DNA from: Streptomyces sp. CB03234
Lineage (GTDB): Bacteria; Actinomycetota; Actinomycetes; Streptomycetales; Streptomycetaceae
Reading direction: 5' to 3'
DNA: 64,000 bases
Assembly (NCBI RefSeq): GCF_001905885.1
Contig: NZ_LIYH01000001.1
Coordinates: forward strand, 1,304,169 to 1,368,168
Under the pieces are notes generated by a model, which worked only from the letters and a program-made list of their open reading frames with translations, ran no database searches and had not been told where the DNA came from. A program made the translations under genes and the position numbers. Shown piece after piece: positions 43,923-51,611 of this stretch; the stretch's first letter is position 1; every line of letters begins with the position of its first letter.

Positions 43923-45466
43923 CACCACCGGTATGGGCGGCCGACCTCGGCGACGGGACCTACCGCAACCCGATCCTGAACGCCGACTGGTCCGACCCGG
44001 ACGTCGTCGCCGTCGGCGAGGACTTCTACCTCACCGCCTCCAGCTTCGGCCGCGCCCCCGGGCTGCCCCTGCTGCACTCCCGCGACCTGGTCAACTGGTC
44101 GCTCATCGGGCACGCCCTGGAGCGGCTGGAGTCGGCCGCCGACTTCGCCGTGCCCCGCCACGACTGCGGCGTGTGGGCGCCGTCCCTGCGCCACGCCGAC
44201 GGCCGCTTCTGGATCTTCTGGGGCGACCCGGACCACGGCATCTATCAGGTGCACGCCGAGCACATCCGGGGCCCGTGGAGCGAGCCGCACCTGCTGAAGG
44301 CCGGCAAGGGGCTCATCGACGCCTGCCCCCTGTGGGACGAGGAGACCGGCGAGGCCTACCTGGTGCACGCCTGGGCCAAGTCCCGGTCAGGGGTGAAGAA
44401 CCGGCTCACCGGCCACCGGATGAGCCGCGACGGCCGCACCCTCCTCGACGAGGGCAAGGTCATCGTCGACGGGGACCGCATCCCCGGCTGGTTCACCCTG
44501 GAGGGGCCCAAGCTGTACCGGCACGGCGGCTGGTTCTGGATCCTCGCCCCGGCCGGGGGAGTGGAGACCGGCTGGCAGGGCGCCTTCCGGGCGCGGGACT
44601 TCTTCGGCCCGTACGAGGAGAAGGTCGTCCTCGCGCAGGGCTCCACCGACGTCAACGGCCCCCACCAGGGCGGCTGGGTGCGCACGGCGGCGGGCGAGGA
44701 CTGGTTCCTGCACTTCCAGGCGCGCGGGGCGTACGGGCGCGTCGTCCACCTCCAGCCGATGGCGTGGGACGCCGACGGCTGGCCCGTGCTCGGTGACGGC
44801 GGCGAGCCCGTGCGCGTCCACCGCAAACCGGCCGCCCCGCCGCAGCCCGTGGAGGCGCCCGCGACGGACGACGCGTTCCCGGGCGGGCGGTACGGGCGGC
44901 AGTGGCAGTGGACCGCCAACCCGGGTGCGGGCTGGACGGTGGAACACGGCGGTGACGGGCTGCGGCTGGCCTGCGTACGGACCGCCGACGCCCACGCCCA
45001 CGACCTGCGCCTCCTGCCGAACGTCCTCACCCAGCGGCTGCCCGCCGAGACGTTCACCGTGGAGGTGGCCCTGGTACTGGACTCCACCGAGGCCGGTGCC
45101 CGTGCGGGGCTCGCCGTCCTGGGCGACGCCTTCTCGTGGATCGGGCTGGAGCGGGGCGCGGACGGCCGCGTCCGGCTGGTCCACCGGTTCGCCGAGGCGG
45201 TCGCCGAGCGGGAGCGGGACGCGGCCCACGCGCGCGTGGTGCCGGATTCCCGGGCGGGCGCACGGGTGCGGTTGCGCGTCGAGGTGTCGGCGGGCGCCCG
45301 CTGCCGGTTCTCGTACGACGCGGGGGAGGGGTGGCAGGCCTCGGGGCCGGTCTTCGCCGCCACGCCCTGGCGCTGGGTCGGCGCCCTGCTCGGCCTGTTC
45401 GCGGTGGCCCCCGAGGGACAGGGGAGCGCCGGGACGGCCACGTTCACCGAGTTCCACGTCAACTGA
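43919..45466 (+). CDS. GH43-family glycoside hydrolase (cytoplasmic)
   Basis: A 515-residue enzyme: five-bladed propeller domain (about 12-320) and a C-terminal beta-sandwich (about 335-515). Catalytic residues fit the GH43 plan: base D26 (DWSDPDVV), pKa modulator D134 (GLIDACPLWD) and acid E195 (FTLEGPKLY). The layout is that of beta-xylosidase/alpha-L-arabinofuranosidase subfamilies with a GH43_C2 domain. There is no signal peptide, so it trims imported oligosaccharides, perhaps arabinose or galactose units from pectin side chains. Confidence 0.9.
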   Translation: MTPPVWAADLGDGTYRNPILNADWSDPDVVAVGEDFYLTASSFGRAPGLPLLHSRDLVNWSLIGHALERLESAADFAVPRHDCGVWAPSLRHADGRFWIFWGDPDHGIYQVHAEHIRGPWSEPHLLKAGKGLIDACPLWDEETGEAYLVHAWAKSRSGVKNRLTGHRMSRDGRTLLDEGKVIVDGDRIPGWFTLEGPKLYRHGGWFWILAPAGGVETGWQGAFRARDFFGPYEEKVVLAQGSTDVNGPHQGGWVRTAAGEDWFLHFQARGAYGRVVHLQPMAWDADGWPVLGDGGEPVRVHRKPAAPPQPVEAPATDDAFPGGRYGRQWQWTANPGAGWTVEHGGDGLRLACVRTADAHAHDLRLLPNVLTQRLPAETFTVEVALVLDSTEAGARAGLAVLGDAFSWIGLERGADGRVRLVHRFAEAVAERERDAAHARVVPDSRAGARVRLRVEVSAGARCRFSYDAGEGWQASGPVFAATPWRWVGALLGLFAVAPEGQGSAGTATFTEFHVN

Positions 45467-45494
45467 CCGATTACGTACACCGATGGGAGCCGCC

Positions 45495-47543
45495 ATGCCG
45501 TACCGCCATAGCAAGCGCTTGCCAGGCAGGGTCCTGGCAGCGGTCACCGCCCTCGTGGCCACGCTCGGCCTGGGCGTCGTCGCCCCGGCCGCCGGGGCCG
45601 CGCCTGTGACCCGGGAGAGCCTGGAGACCCAGGAGACCCAGGAGGCCCAGGACATCCAGGAGGCCCAGGAGGTCACCACTGCCGCCGCACGCGGCAAGTG
45701 GACCGACCAGCCGCATGGATTCGCCTCCCTCGCCGGCGGGACCACCGGTGGCAAGGGCGGCAAGGTCGTCACCGTCCGTACCCAGGCCGACCTGGCGAAG
45801 TACGCGGGCGCCGCCGAGCCCTACATCATCCGCGTCGCCGGCGCGATCGACGTGGAGCCCTTCGGGTCCTCGATCACCGTCGCCTCCGACAAGACCATCG
45901 TCGGCGTGGGCACGAGCGGCGAGATCGTCCACGGCGAGCTCCAGCTCAAGCCCGGCACCCACAACGTCATCATCCGCAACCTCACCATCCGCGACTCGTA
46001 CGTCGAGGGCGACTGGGACGGCAAGACCACCGACTTCGACGCCATCCAGATGGACTCCGTCCACCACGTCTGGATCGACCACAACCGCTTCACGCGCATG
46101 GGCGACGGGCTGCTCGACGTCCGCAAGGACAGCCAGTACGTCACCGTCTCGTACAACCGCTTCGACACCCACAACAAGGCGTTCGGCATCGGGTGGACGG
46201 AGAACGTCACCACCCAGATCACCATCGACCACAACTGGTTCAGCGGCACCAAGCAGCGCAACCCGTCCGCCGACAACTGCGCCTACGCCCACCTCTACAA
46301 CAACTACCTGTCCGCCCAGGTCGCGGACGGCGACCCGGTCTGGTCGTACGGCAACTGGGCGCGCGGCAGGACCCGGATGGTCATCGAGAACAGCTACTAC
46401 GAGGACGTCCAGCACCCCTACCAGGCGGACCCCACCGCGGAGTTGGTGGAGCGCGGGTCCATCCTGCGGGGGACGACGGGCCGCCACGACGAGTGGGGTA
46501 CCGCCTTCGAACCGCGTGACTTCTACGCGTACCGGCTCGACCCGGCCGCCGCCGTACCCGCCCTGGTGAAGCGTTTCTCCGGGCCGCAGAGGACGATCGG
46601 CACGGACGTGGTGCTGGATGTTCCCGCCGCGTACCCCTCCGTCCAGGCCGCCGTCGACGCCGTCCCGGCGGGCAACGACGGGCTCGTCACGGTGCGGATC
46701 GCGCCCGGGACGTACCGCGAGAAGGTCCGTATCCCCGCCGACAAGCCCAGGATCGCCTTGCAGGGCACGGGCGCCGGCCGGGACGACACCGTGATCGTGT
46801 ACGACACGCCGAACGCGTACGGAGGGTCCAACGCCAGCGCCACCGTCCTGATCGCCGCCTCCGACGTCACCGCCCGCAACCTCACCTTCGTCAACGACTT
46901 CGACGAGGCGGCGGTCGAGCTGAACGCCGAGCAGGCGCTGGCGATGAAGACGACGGGCGACCGGATCGTCTTCGAGAACACCGCCTTCAAGGGCAACCAG
47001 GACACCCTGATGACCGACAGCCCCCGACTGGACGCCATCAGCCGGGTCTACATCCGCGACTCGTACATCGAGGGCGATGTCGACTTCGTCTACGGGCGGG
47101 CCACGACCGTCATCGAGCGTTCGCTGATCCGGGCGCTCAGCCGCGGCTCCGCCACCAACAACGGGTACGTCACCGCCGCCAGCACCTGGAAGGACAACCC
47201 GTACGGCTTCCTGATCACCGGGTCCCGGATCGTCAGCGACGCCCCGGCCGGTTCCTTCCACCTCGGCCGGCCCTGGCACCCGGGCGGCAACCCGGACGCC
47301 ATCGGCCAGGTGCTCATCCGCGAGACCGAGCTGCCCGCCGCCATCAAGGCGTCGCCCTGGACCGACATGGGCGGCTTCTCGTGGAAGGACGCCCGCTTCA
47401 GCGAGTACCGCACCTACGGCCCGGGCGCCGTCGTCACCGCCGACCGCCCCCAGATGTCCGACGCCGACGCCACCCGCCACGAGGTCGCCGACTACCTCGC
47501 GGGCCGGGACGGCTGGGCCCCGCACCACTCCCGCACCAACTGA
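45495..47543 (+). CDS. Bifunctional secreted pectate lyase - pectin methylesterase (PL1-CE8)
   Basis: A 682-residue fusion. Signal peptide about 1-36; a Gln/Glu-rich spacer 43-60 (ETQETQEAQDIQEAQE); PL1 domain about 70-355 (NVIIRNLTIRDSY, HHVWIDHNRFTRM); CE8 methylesterase about 370-682 with GNQDTLM, the nucleophile region EGDVDFVYGRA and LGRPWHPGG. Removing methyl esters next to the lyase site would let one enzyme work on native pectin. I use ATG 45495, with GGGAG just before it. A palindrome GCAAGCGCTTGC lies at 45511-45522, inside its signal-peptide codons. Confidence 0.93.
   Translation: MPYRHSKRLPGRVLAAVTALVATLGLGVVAPAAGAAPVTRESLETQETQEAQDIQEAQEVTTAAARGKWTDQPHGFASLAGGTTGGKGGKVVTVRTQADLAKYAGAAEPYIIRVAGAIDVEPFGSSITVASDKTIVGVGTSGEIVHGELQLKPGTHNVIIRNLTIRDSYVEGDWDGKTTDFDAIQMDSVHHVWIDHNRFTRMGDGLLDVRKDSQYVTVSYNRFDTHNKAFGIGWTENVTTQITIDHNWFSGTKQRNPSADNCAYAHLYNNYLSAQVADGDPVWSYGNWARGRTRMVIENSYYEDVQHPYQADPTAELVERGSILRGTTGRHDEWGTAFEPRDFYAYRLDPAAAVPALVKRFSGPQRTIGTDVVLDVPAAYPSVQAAVDAVPAGNDGLVTVRIAPGTYREKVRIPADKPRIALQGTGAGRDDTVIVYDTPNAYGGSNASATVLIAASDVTARNLTFVNDFDEAAVELNAEQALAMKTTGDRIVFENTAFKGNQDTLMTDSPRLDAISRVYIRDSYIEGDVDFVYGRATTVIERSLIRALSRGSATNNGYVTAASTWKDNPYGFLITGSRIVSDAPAGSFHLGRPWHPGGNPDAIGQVLIRETELPAAIKASPWTDMGGFSWKDARFSEYRTYGPGAVVTADRPQMSDADATRHEVADYLAGRDGWAPHHSRTN
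45511..45522. promoter_or_regulatory. LacI-type palindrome inside the 5' end of the lyase-esterase gene
   Basis: GCAAGCGCTTGC is a perfect 12-bp palindrome with the AGCGCT core of LacI-family operators, 16 bases after the start codon. The same AAGCGCTT core occurs at 38422-38429 before the first gene of this operon. Confidence 0.45.
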
Positions 47544-47559
47544 GAGAGAAGAGCCGATC

Positions 47560-48897
47560 ATGAACAACGACCACAACAGACGGCGTCGTACGACGGTCGC
47601 CGTGTCCCTGGCCGCCGTGCTCGCCCTGACCGCCACCGCGTGCGGTGACGACGGCACCGCCGCAGCGGGCGAGGAGGGCTCCGGCAAGGGCACCATCACC
47701 TTCTGGGACAACAACGGCGGTGTGCGCACCGCCATCTGGCAGGAGATCATCAAGGACTTCGAGGCCAAGAACCCCGACATCAAGGTCACGTACGTCCCGA
47801 TCCCCAGCGAGGACGTCCAGTCGAAGTACGACACCGCCATCGCGGGCGGCGGCCTGCCGGACGTCGGCGGCGTCGGCGCAGCGTACCTCGCCAACATCGT
47901 CGCGCAGGACGCGCTGGAGCCGGTCGGCGACCGGATCGAGGACTCCGCCCTCAAGGGCAAGCTGGTCCCGAGCATGGTCGCGTCGGTCAAGTCGGCCGGG
48001 GGGCGGGGCGACGAGATGTACTCGGTGCCCACCTCAGCCAGCAACGGCACCCTGTACTACCGCACCGACCTGTTCAAGGCGGCGGGCCTGGACGCGCCGA
48101 CGACCTGGGCGAAGTTCTACGAGGCGGCCACCAAGCTGACGGACGCCAAGAACAACAAGTTCGGCTACACCATCCGGGGTGGCGCGGGCTCCATCGCCCA
48201 GGCGCTGGACGCCATGTACGGGCAGTCCGGCATCACGTCCTTCTGGAACGGCGACAAGACCACCGTCAACGATTCGAAGAACGTGGCGGCGCTGGAGAAG
48301 TACGTCGGGCTGTTCAAGAGGACCACGCCCGAGGCGGACGTCAACAACGACTTCAAGAAGATGGTCGCCCAGTTCGACACCGGCACCATCGGCATGCTGA
48401 GCCACAACCTCGGCTCGTACACCGACCATGTGAAGGCCCTCGGCAAGGACAAGTTCGCCGGCATCCCGAACCCGGTGGGCGACAGCGGTACGCGTGTCCA
48501 GGTGTCCAACCCGGTCGACGGGCTCGGCCTCTTCAAGAGCAGCAAGAACAAGGCCGCGGCGTGGAAGTTCATCGAGTTCGCCGTCTCGCACGAGTCCAAC
48601 AGCAAGTGGAACGAGTCGGCGGGCGCCATACCGGCGAACACGGATGCGGCGGCCGACCCGTGGATGAACGAGGCCGAGGCCACCAAGCTGGGCGCGAAGG
48701 CGCTCACGGACGGCTCCACCAAGATCGTGGAGCTGCCGTACTACCTGCCCGACTGGAACAAGATCAGCAAGGCCGAGAACGAGCCGAACTTCCAGAAGGT
48801 GCTGCTGGGCGCGATGACGGCGAAGGAGTTCCTCGACACGCTCGCCGAGCAGCTCAACGAGGCCCAGGCCGAGTGGAACGAGCAGAACAAGTCCTGA
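47560..48897 (+). CDS. Sugar ABC transporter substrate-binding lipoprotein
   Basis: A 445-residue extracytoplasmic binding protein of the CUT1 (family 1) type. The signal peptide ends in a lipobox LTATAC with lipidation at C28; four arginines precede the hydrophobic core, so Tat export is possible. The mature domain starts GTITFWDNNGGVRTAIWQEI. It is 16 bases after the lyase-esterase gene and is most likely the binding protein for the permeases at 38461-40307, placed last in the operon rather than first. Confidence 0.92.
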   Translation: MNNDHNRRRRTTVAVSLAAVLALTATACGDDGTAAAGEEGSGKGTITFWDNNGGVRTAIWQEIIKDFEAKNPDIKVTYVPIPSEDVQSKYDTAIAGGGLPDVGGVGAAYLANIVAQDALEPVGDRIEDSALKGKLVPSMVASVKSAGGRGDEMYSVPTSASNGTLYYRTDLFKAAGLDAPTTWAKFYEAATKLTDAKNNKFGYTIRGGAGSIAQALDAMYGQSGITSFWNGDKTTVNDSKNVAALEKYVGLFKRTTPEADVNNDFKKMVAQFDTGTIGMLSHNLGSYTDHVKALGKDKFAGIPNPVGDSGTRVQVSNPVDGLGLFKSSKNKAAAWKFIEFAVSHESNSKWNESAGAIPANTDAAADPWMNEAEATKLGAKALTDGSTKIVELPYYLPDWNKISKAENEPNFQKVLLGAMTAKEFLDTLAEQLNEAQAEWNEQNKS

Positions 48898-49329
48898 CCC
48901 GTTCCCCTCTGGGGCCCGCCCCCCGTTGTGGGCAGTCGTCCCGGACGGGCCCGCCCCTCCGTTGTGGGCAATCGTTCCGCAGGGCGATGGGGGTTCCCCC
49001 TGCTCGAGCGAAGCCGAGAGCTTGGGGGAGGGTGGGCACAACGGAACCGGGGCGGCGCCCGTTCCCGGTTCGCCCCGGGGCGGCGCCCGTCCTCGGTTCG
49101 CCCCGGGGCGGTGCCCTTACCCGGCGCCCGGCCGGGCGGGCGGCTTCCCCCGGTGGGTGGGGGCGTGGCCCCTCCGGGCTCACCTCCTCGAGGCCGGCGG
49201 CCTTGGGCGCCGGCCAAGGGAGCCCACGTCTCGCCGCCAGCCTCTGCGGGGGCGACCCGGCACGGCCCCGCCCCGCTCGTCGCCCGGTTGCGGGTCGGCA
49301 CTCCTTTTCCTTCGTACGAGAGGTCCCGC
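48898..49329. repeat. Repeat-rich intergenic region
   Basis: No gene is supported in these 432 bases. A palindromic element spans 48959-49044, ended by CCGTTGTG and CACAACGG, with an inner CCCCC...GGGGG stem around CTCGAGCGAAGCCGAG. Part of a second copy precedes it at 48920-48960. A 28-bp direct repeat follows (49049-49076, 49077-49104, and a partial third). I recall this CTGCTCGAGCGAAGCCGAGAG element as a dispersed Streptomyces intergenic repeat. Confidence 0.75.
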
Positions 49330-50139
49330 ATGTCCCTGAGCCGTAGACGGACCGTGGCGGCACTCGCCGCCGCCCTGCCGCTCGTCCCCTCGGGTACCGC
49401 CACCGCGCGGCCGCGCACACGCACGGTCTGGATCGCCGGTGACTCCACCGCCGCCCAGAAGTACGCCGACGCGGCGCCCGAGACGGGGTGGGGGATGGCC
49501 CTGCCCTTCTTCCTCGCCTCGCGTCTGGCCGTGGCCAACCACGCGATGAACGGGCGCAGTTCGAAGAGCTTCGTCGACGAGGGCCGCCTCGACGCCCTGC
49601 TCGGCGGCGTACGCCCCGGTGACCTGCTGCTCGTGCAGTTCGGGCACAACGACCAGAAGGCGTCCGACCCCGCCCGGTACACCGAGCCGTGGACGACCTA
49701 CCAGGAGCACCTGCTCCGGTACGTGGCGGGGGCGCGGGAGCGGGGGGCGCTGCCCGTGCTGCTCACGTCGGTCGAGCGGCGCAGGTTCGACGCCGGGGGC
49801 AGCGCCGTGCCGACGCACGGGGAGTACCCGGCGGCGATGCGGGCGCTGGCCGAGGAGGAGGGCGTACCGCTCGTCGACGTACAGGCCGCGTCGCTCGCCG
49901 AGTGGCAGCGGCTCGGGCCCGAGCCGTCGAAGGCGTACTTCAACTGGCTGGCGCCGGGCGAGTCGCCCAACTACCCGGACGGCGAGCAGGACAACACCCA
50001 CTTCCGGCCGCGTGGCGCCATCGAGGTGGCGCGGCTGGTGGCGGGCGGCCTGCGGGAGCGCGGGGTGCTGGCCGCCCGCGATGTACGGCGGCTGGAGGAG
50101 CCCGTCCCGGCCGCATGGATCAGCTGGCCACCACGATAG
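49330..50139 (+). CDS. Secreted rhamnogalacturonan acetylesterase (CE12/SGNH)
   Basis: A 269-residue exported esterase removing acetyl groups from rhamnogalacturonan. The signal peptide begins SRRRTVAAL, a plausible Tat motif. SGNH residues are S39 (GDSTAA), G75 (NGRSSKSF), N107 (FGHND) and D221/H224 (DNTHF), the last two completing the triad. GAGAGG lies upstream of ATG 49330. Eight bases separate it from the next pectate lyase gene, so they are one transcript. Confidence 0.92.
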   Translation: MSLSRRRTVAALAAALPLVPSGTATARPRTRTVWIAGDSTAAQKYADAAPETGWGMALPFFLASRLAVANHAMNGRSSKSFVDEGRLDALLGGVRPGDLLLVQFGHNDQKASDPARYTEPWTTYQEHLLRYVAGARERGALPVLLTSVERRRFDAGGSAVPTHGEYPAAMRALAEEEGVPLVDVQAASLAEWQRLGPEPSKAYFNWLAPGESPNYPDGEQDNTHFRPRGAIEVARLVAGGLRERGVLAARDVRRLEEPVPAAWISWPPR

Positions 50140-50147
50140 GAGTCGCC

Positions 50148-51431
50148 ATGCGTACCCGAGTCATAGGTACCTCGCTCGTCGGATGCACCGTTCTGGTGTT
50201 GTCCCTTACCGCCCCTGCTCACGCGACGTCGCCCGACCTCGGGCGCCAGACCCTCGCCGCTGGCGACGGCTGGGCGTCCGAGGGCGCGGGCACCACGGGT
50301 GGTGCCGCGGCGGATGCCGCGCACACCCACACGGTCAGAACCTGGGCCGAGTTCAAGGCCGCGCTCGCGGCCGGCGGAACCGCCCCGAAGATCATTCGGG
50401 TGGTGGGTACCCTCAACGCCACCGAAGGCGGCTGTGAGGCGTTCGAGGCCGACGGCTACGACTTCACGCGGTACCTCGCCGACTACGACCCCGCCGTGTG
50501 GGGGTACGACACCCCGGTGAGCGGGCCGCAGGAGGACCTGCGTGCGGCCTCCGCGAAGAAGCAGGCCGCCTCCATCAAGGCGTACGTCCCCGCCAACACG
50601 ACCATCGTCGGCGTGGGCAAGCACGCCGGGATCACGGGGGGCAGCCTCCAGATCCAGGGCGTGGACAACGTCATCGTCCGCAACCTGACCGTGGAGAGCC
50701 CGCTCGACTGCTTCCCGCAGTGGGATCCGACGGACGGTTCGACCGGCGCCTGGAACTCCGAGTACGACGCGATGGTCGTGTACGGCTCCACGCATGTGTG
50801 GATCGACCACAACACCTTCACGGACGGGCGGTATCCCGACAGTTCGCTGCCCCGGTACTACGGCGAGATCTATCAGCAGCACGACGGCGAGCTGGACATC
50901 GTGCGTGGTGCCAACCACGTCACCGCGTCCTGGAACGTGTTCGCCGACCACGACAAGACGCTGATGATCGGCAACAGTGACAGCGCGGCCGCCACGGACG
51001 CGGGCAAGCTCAAGGTGACGCTGCATCACAACCTCTTCACCGGTGTCGTGGAGCGCGCCCCGCGCGTGCGGTTCGGCCAGGTCGACGCGTACAACAACCA
51101 CTTCGTGGTGAAGGAGGGGCAGAGCTACGGGTACTCCTTCGGCATCGGTCTCGAGTCGCGCCTGTACGCCGAGAAGAACGCCTTCACCCTGCCCGACGGG
51201 GTCGGCGCCGGGAAGATCCTGAAGAAGTGGAAGGAGGCGCCGCTGACCGCCGTGGGCAACCGGGTCAATGGCCGTACGGTCGACCTCATCGCCGAACACA
51301 ACGCCCTGAACCCGGGCAACCCGTTGCAGTCCGGGGCGGGCTGGACCCCCGCTCTGCGGGCCAGGGTCGACGATCCGCGTGCGGTGCCGGGACTCGTCGG
51401 GCAGCGGGCCGGCGCCGGAAAGGTCTGCTGA
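50148..51431 (+). CDS. Secreted pectate lyase (PL1)
   Basis: A 427-residue exported lyase; signal peptide about 1-27 (LVGCTVLVLSLTAPAHA). The beta-helix follows with GAGTTGGAAAD, TTIVGVGKHAG, NVIVRNLTVES, HVWIDHNTF and RAPRVRFGQVDAYNNHF. It is a close paralogue of the lyase at 40415, sharing nearly all motifs but without the N-terminal repeat. AGGAG precedes the ATG. It follows the acetylesterase gene and is followed by a long palindromic terminator. Confidence 0.94.
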   Translation: MRTRVIGTSLVGCTVLVLSLTAPAHATSPDLGRQTLAAGDGWASEGAGTTGGAAADAAHTHTVRTWAEFKAALAAGGTAPKIIRVVGTLNATEGGCEAFEADGYDFTRYLADYDPAVWGYDTPVSGPQEDLRAASAKKQAASIKAYVPANTTIVGVGKHAGITGGSLQIQGVDNVIVRNLTVESPLDCFPQWDPTDGSTGAWNSEYDAMVVYGSTHVWIDHNTFTDGRYPDSSLPRYYGEIYQQHDGELDIVRGANHVTASWNVFADHDKTLMIGNSDSAAATDAGKLKVTLHHNLFTGVVERAPRVRFGQVDAYNNHFVVKEGQSYGYSFGIGLESRLYAEKNAFTLPDGVGAGKILKKWKEAPLTAVGNRVNGRTVDLIAEHNALNPGNPLQSGAGWTPALRARVDDPRAVPGLVGQRAGAGKVC

Positions 51432-51444
51432 GCCGGGCGCCCTC

Positions 51445-51478
51445 CCTCTGCTCCGGCCGGCCGGCCGGAGCAGAGGGC
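51445..51478. terminator. Palindromic terminator after the pectate lyase gene
   Basis: A perfect 34-base palindrome (arms CCCTCTGCTCCGG / CCGGAGCAGAGGG around alternating GGCC) starts 13 bases after the stop. It marks the boundary between the pectin and cellulose regions. Confidence 0.75.
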
Positions 51479-51551
51479 CGGCCGGACTCATCCGATCCTG
51501 TCGGGGAGGTTGACAGCTCCGGTGACGCCTGGCTTCATGAACATCGCGAAT

Positions 51552-51565
51552 TGGGAGCGCTCCCA
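51552..51565. promoter_or_regulatory. CebR-type operator upstream of the GH5 cellulase
   Basis: TGGGAGCGCTCCCA, identical to the known CebR consensus of Streptomyces, 46 bases before the GTG start. CebR is released by cellobiose or cellotriose. Confidence 0.85.
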
Positions 51566-51611
51566 CAACTGAACGTGCTTCTCGTTTCCCGAAACGACAG
51601 AAGGGCACACA

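Noticed and set aside
48920-49130. CRISPR array
   Set aside because: The repeats are tandem or palindromic intergenic elements without regularly spaced unique spacers, and no cas gene is present.
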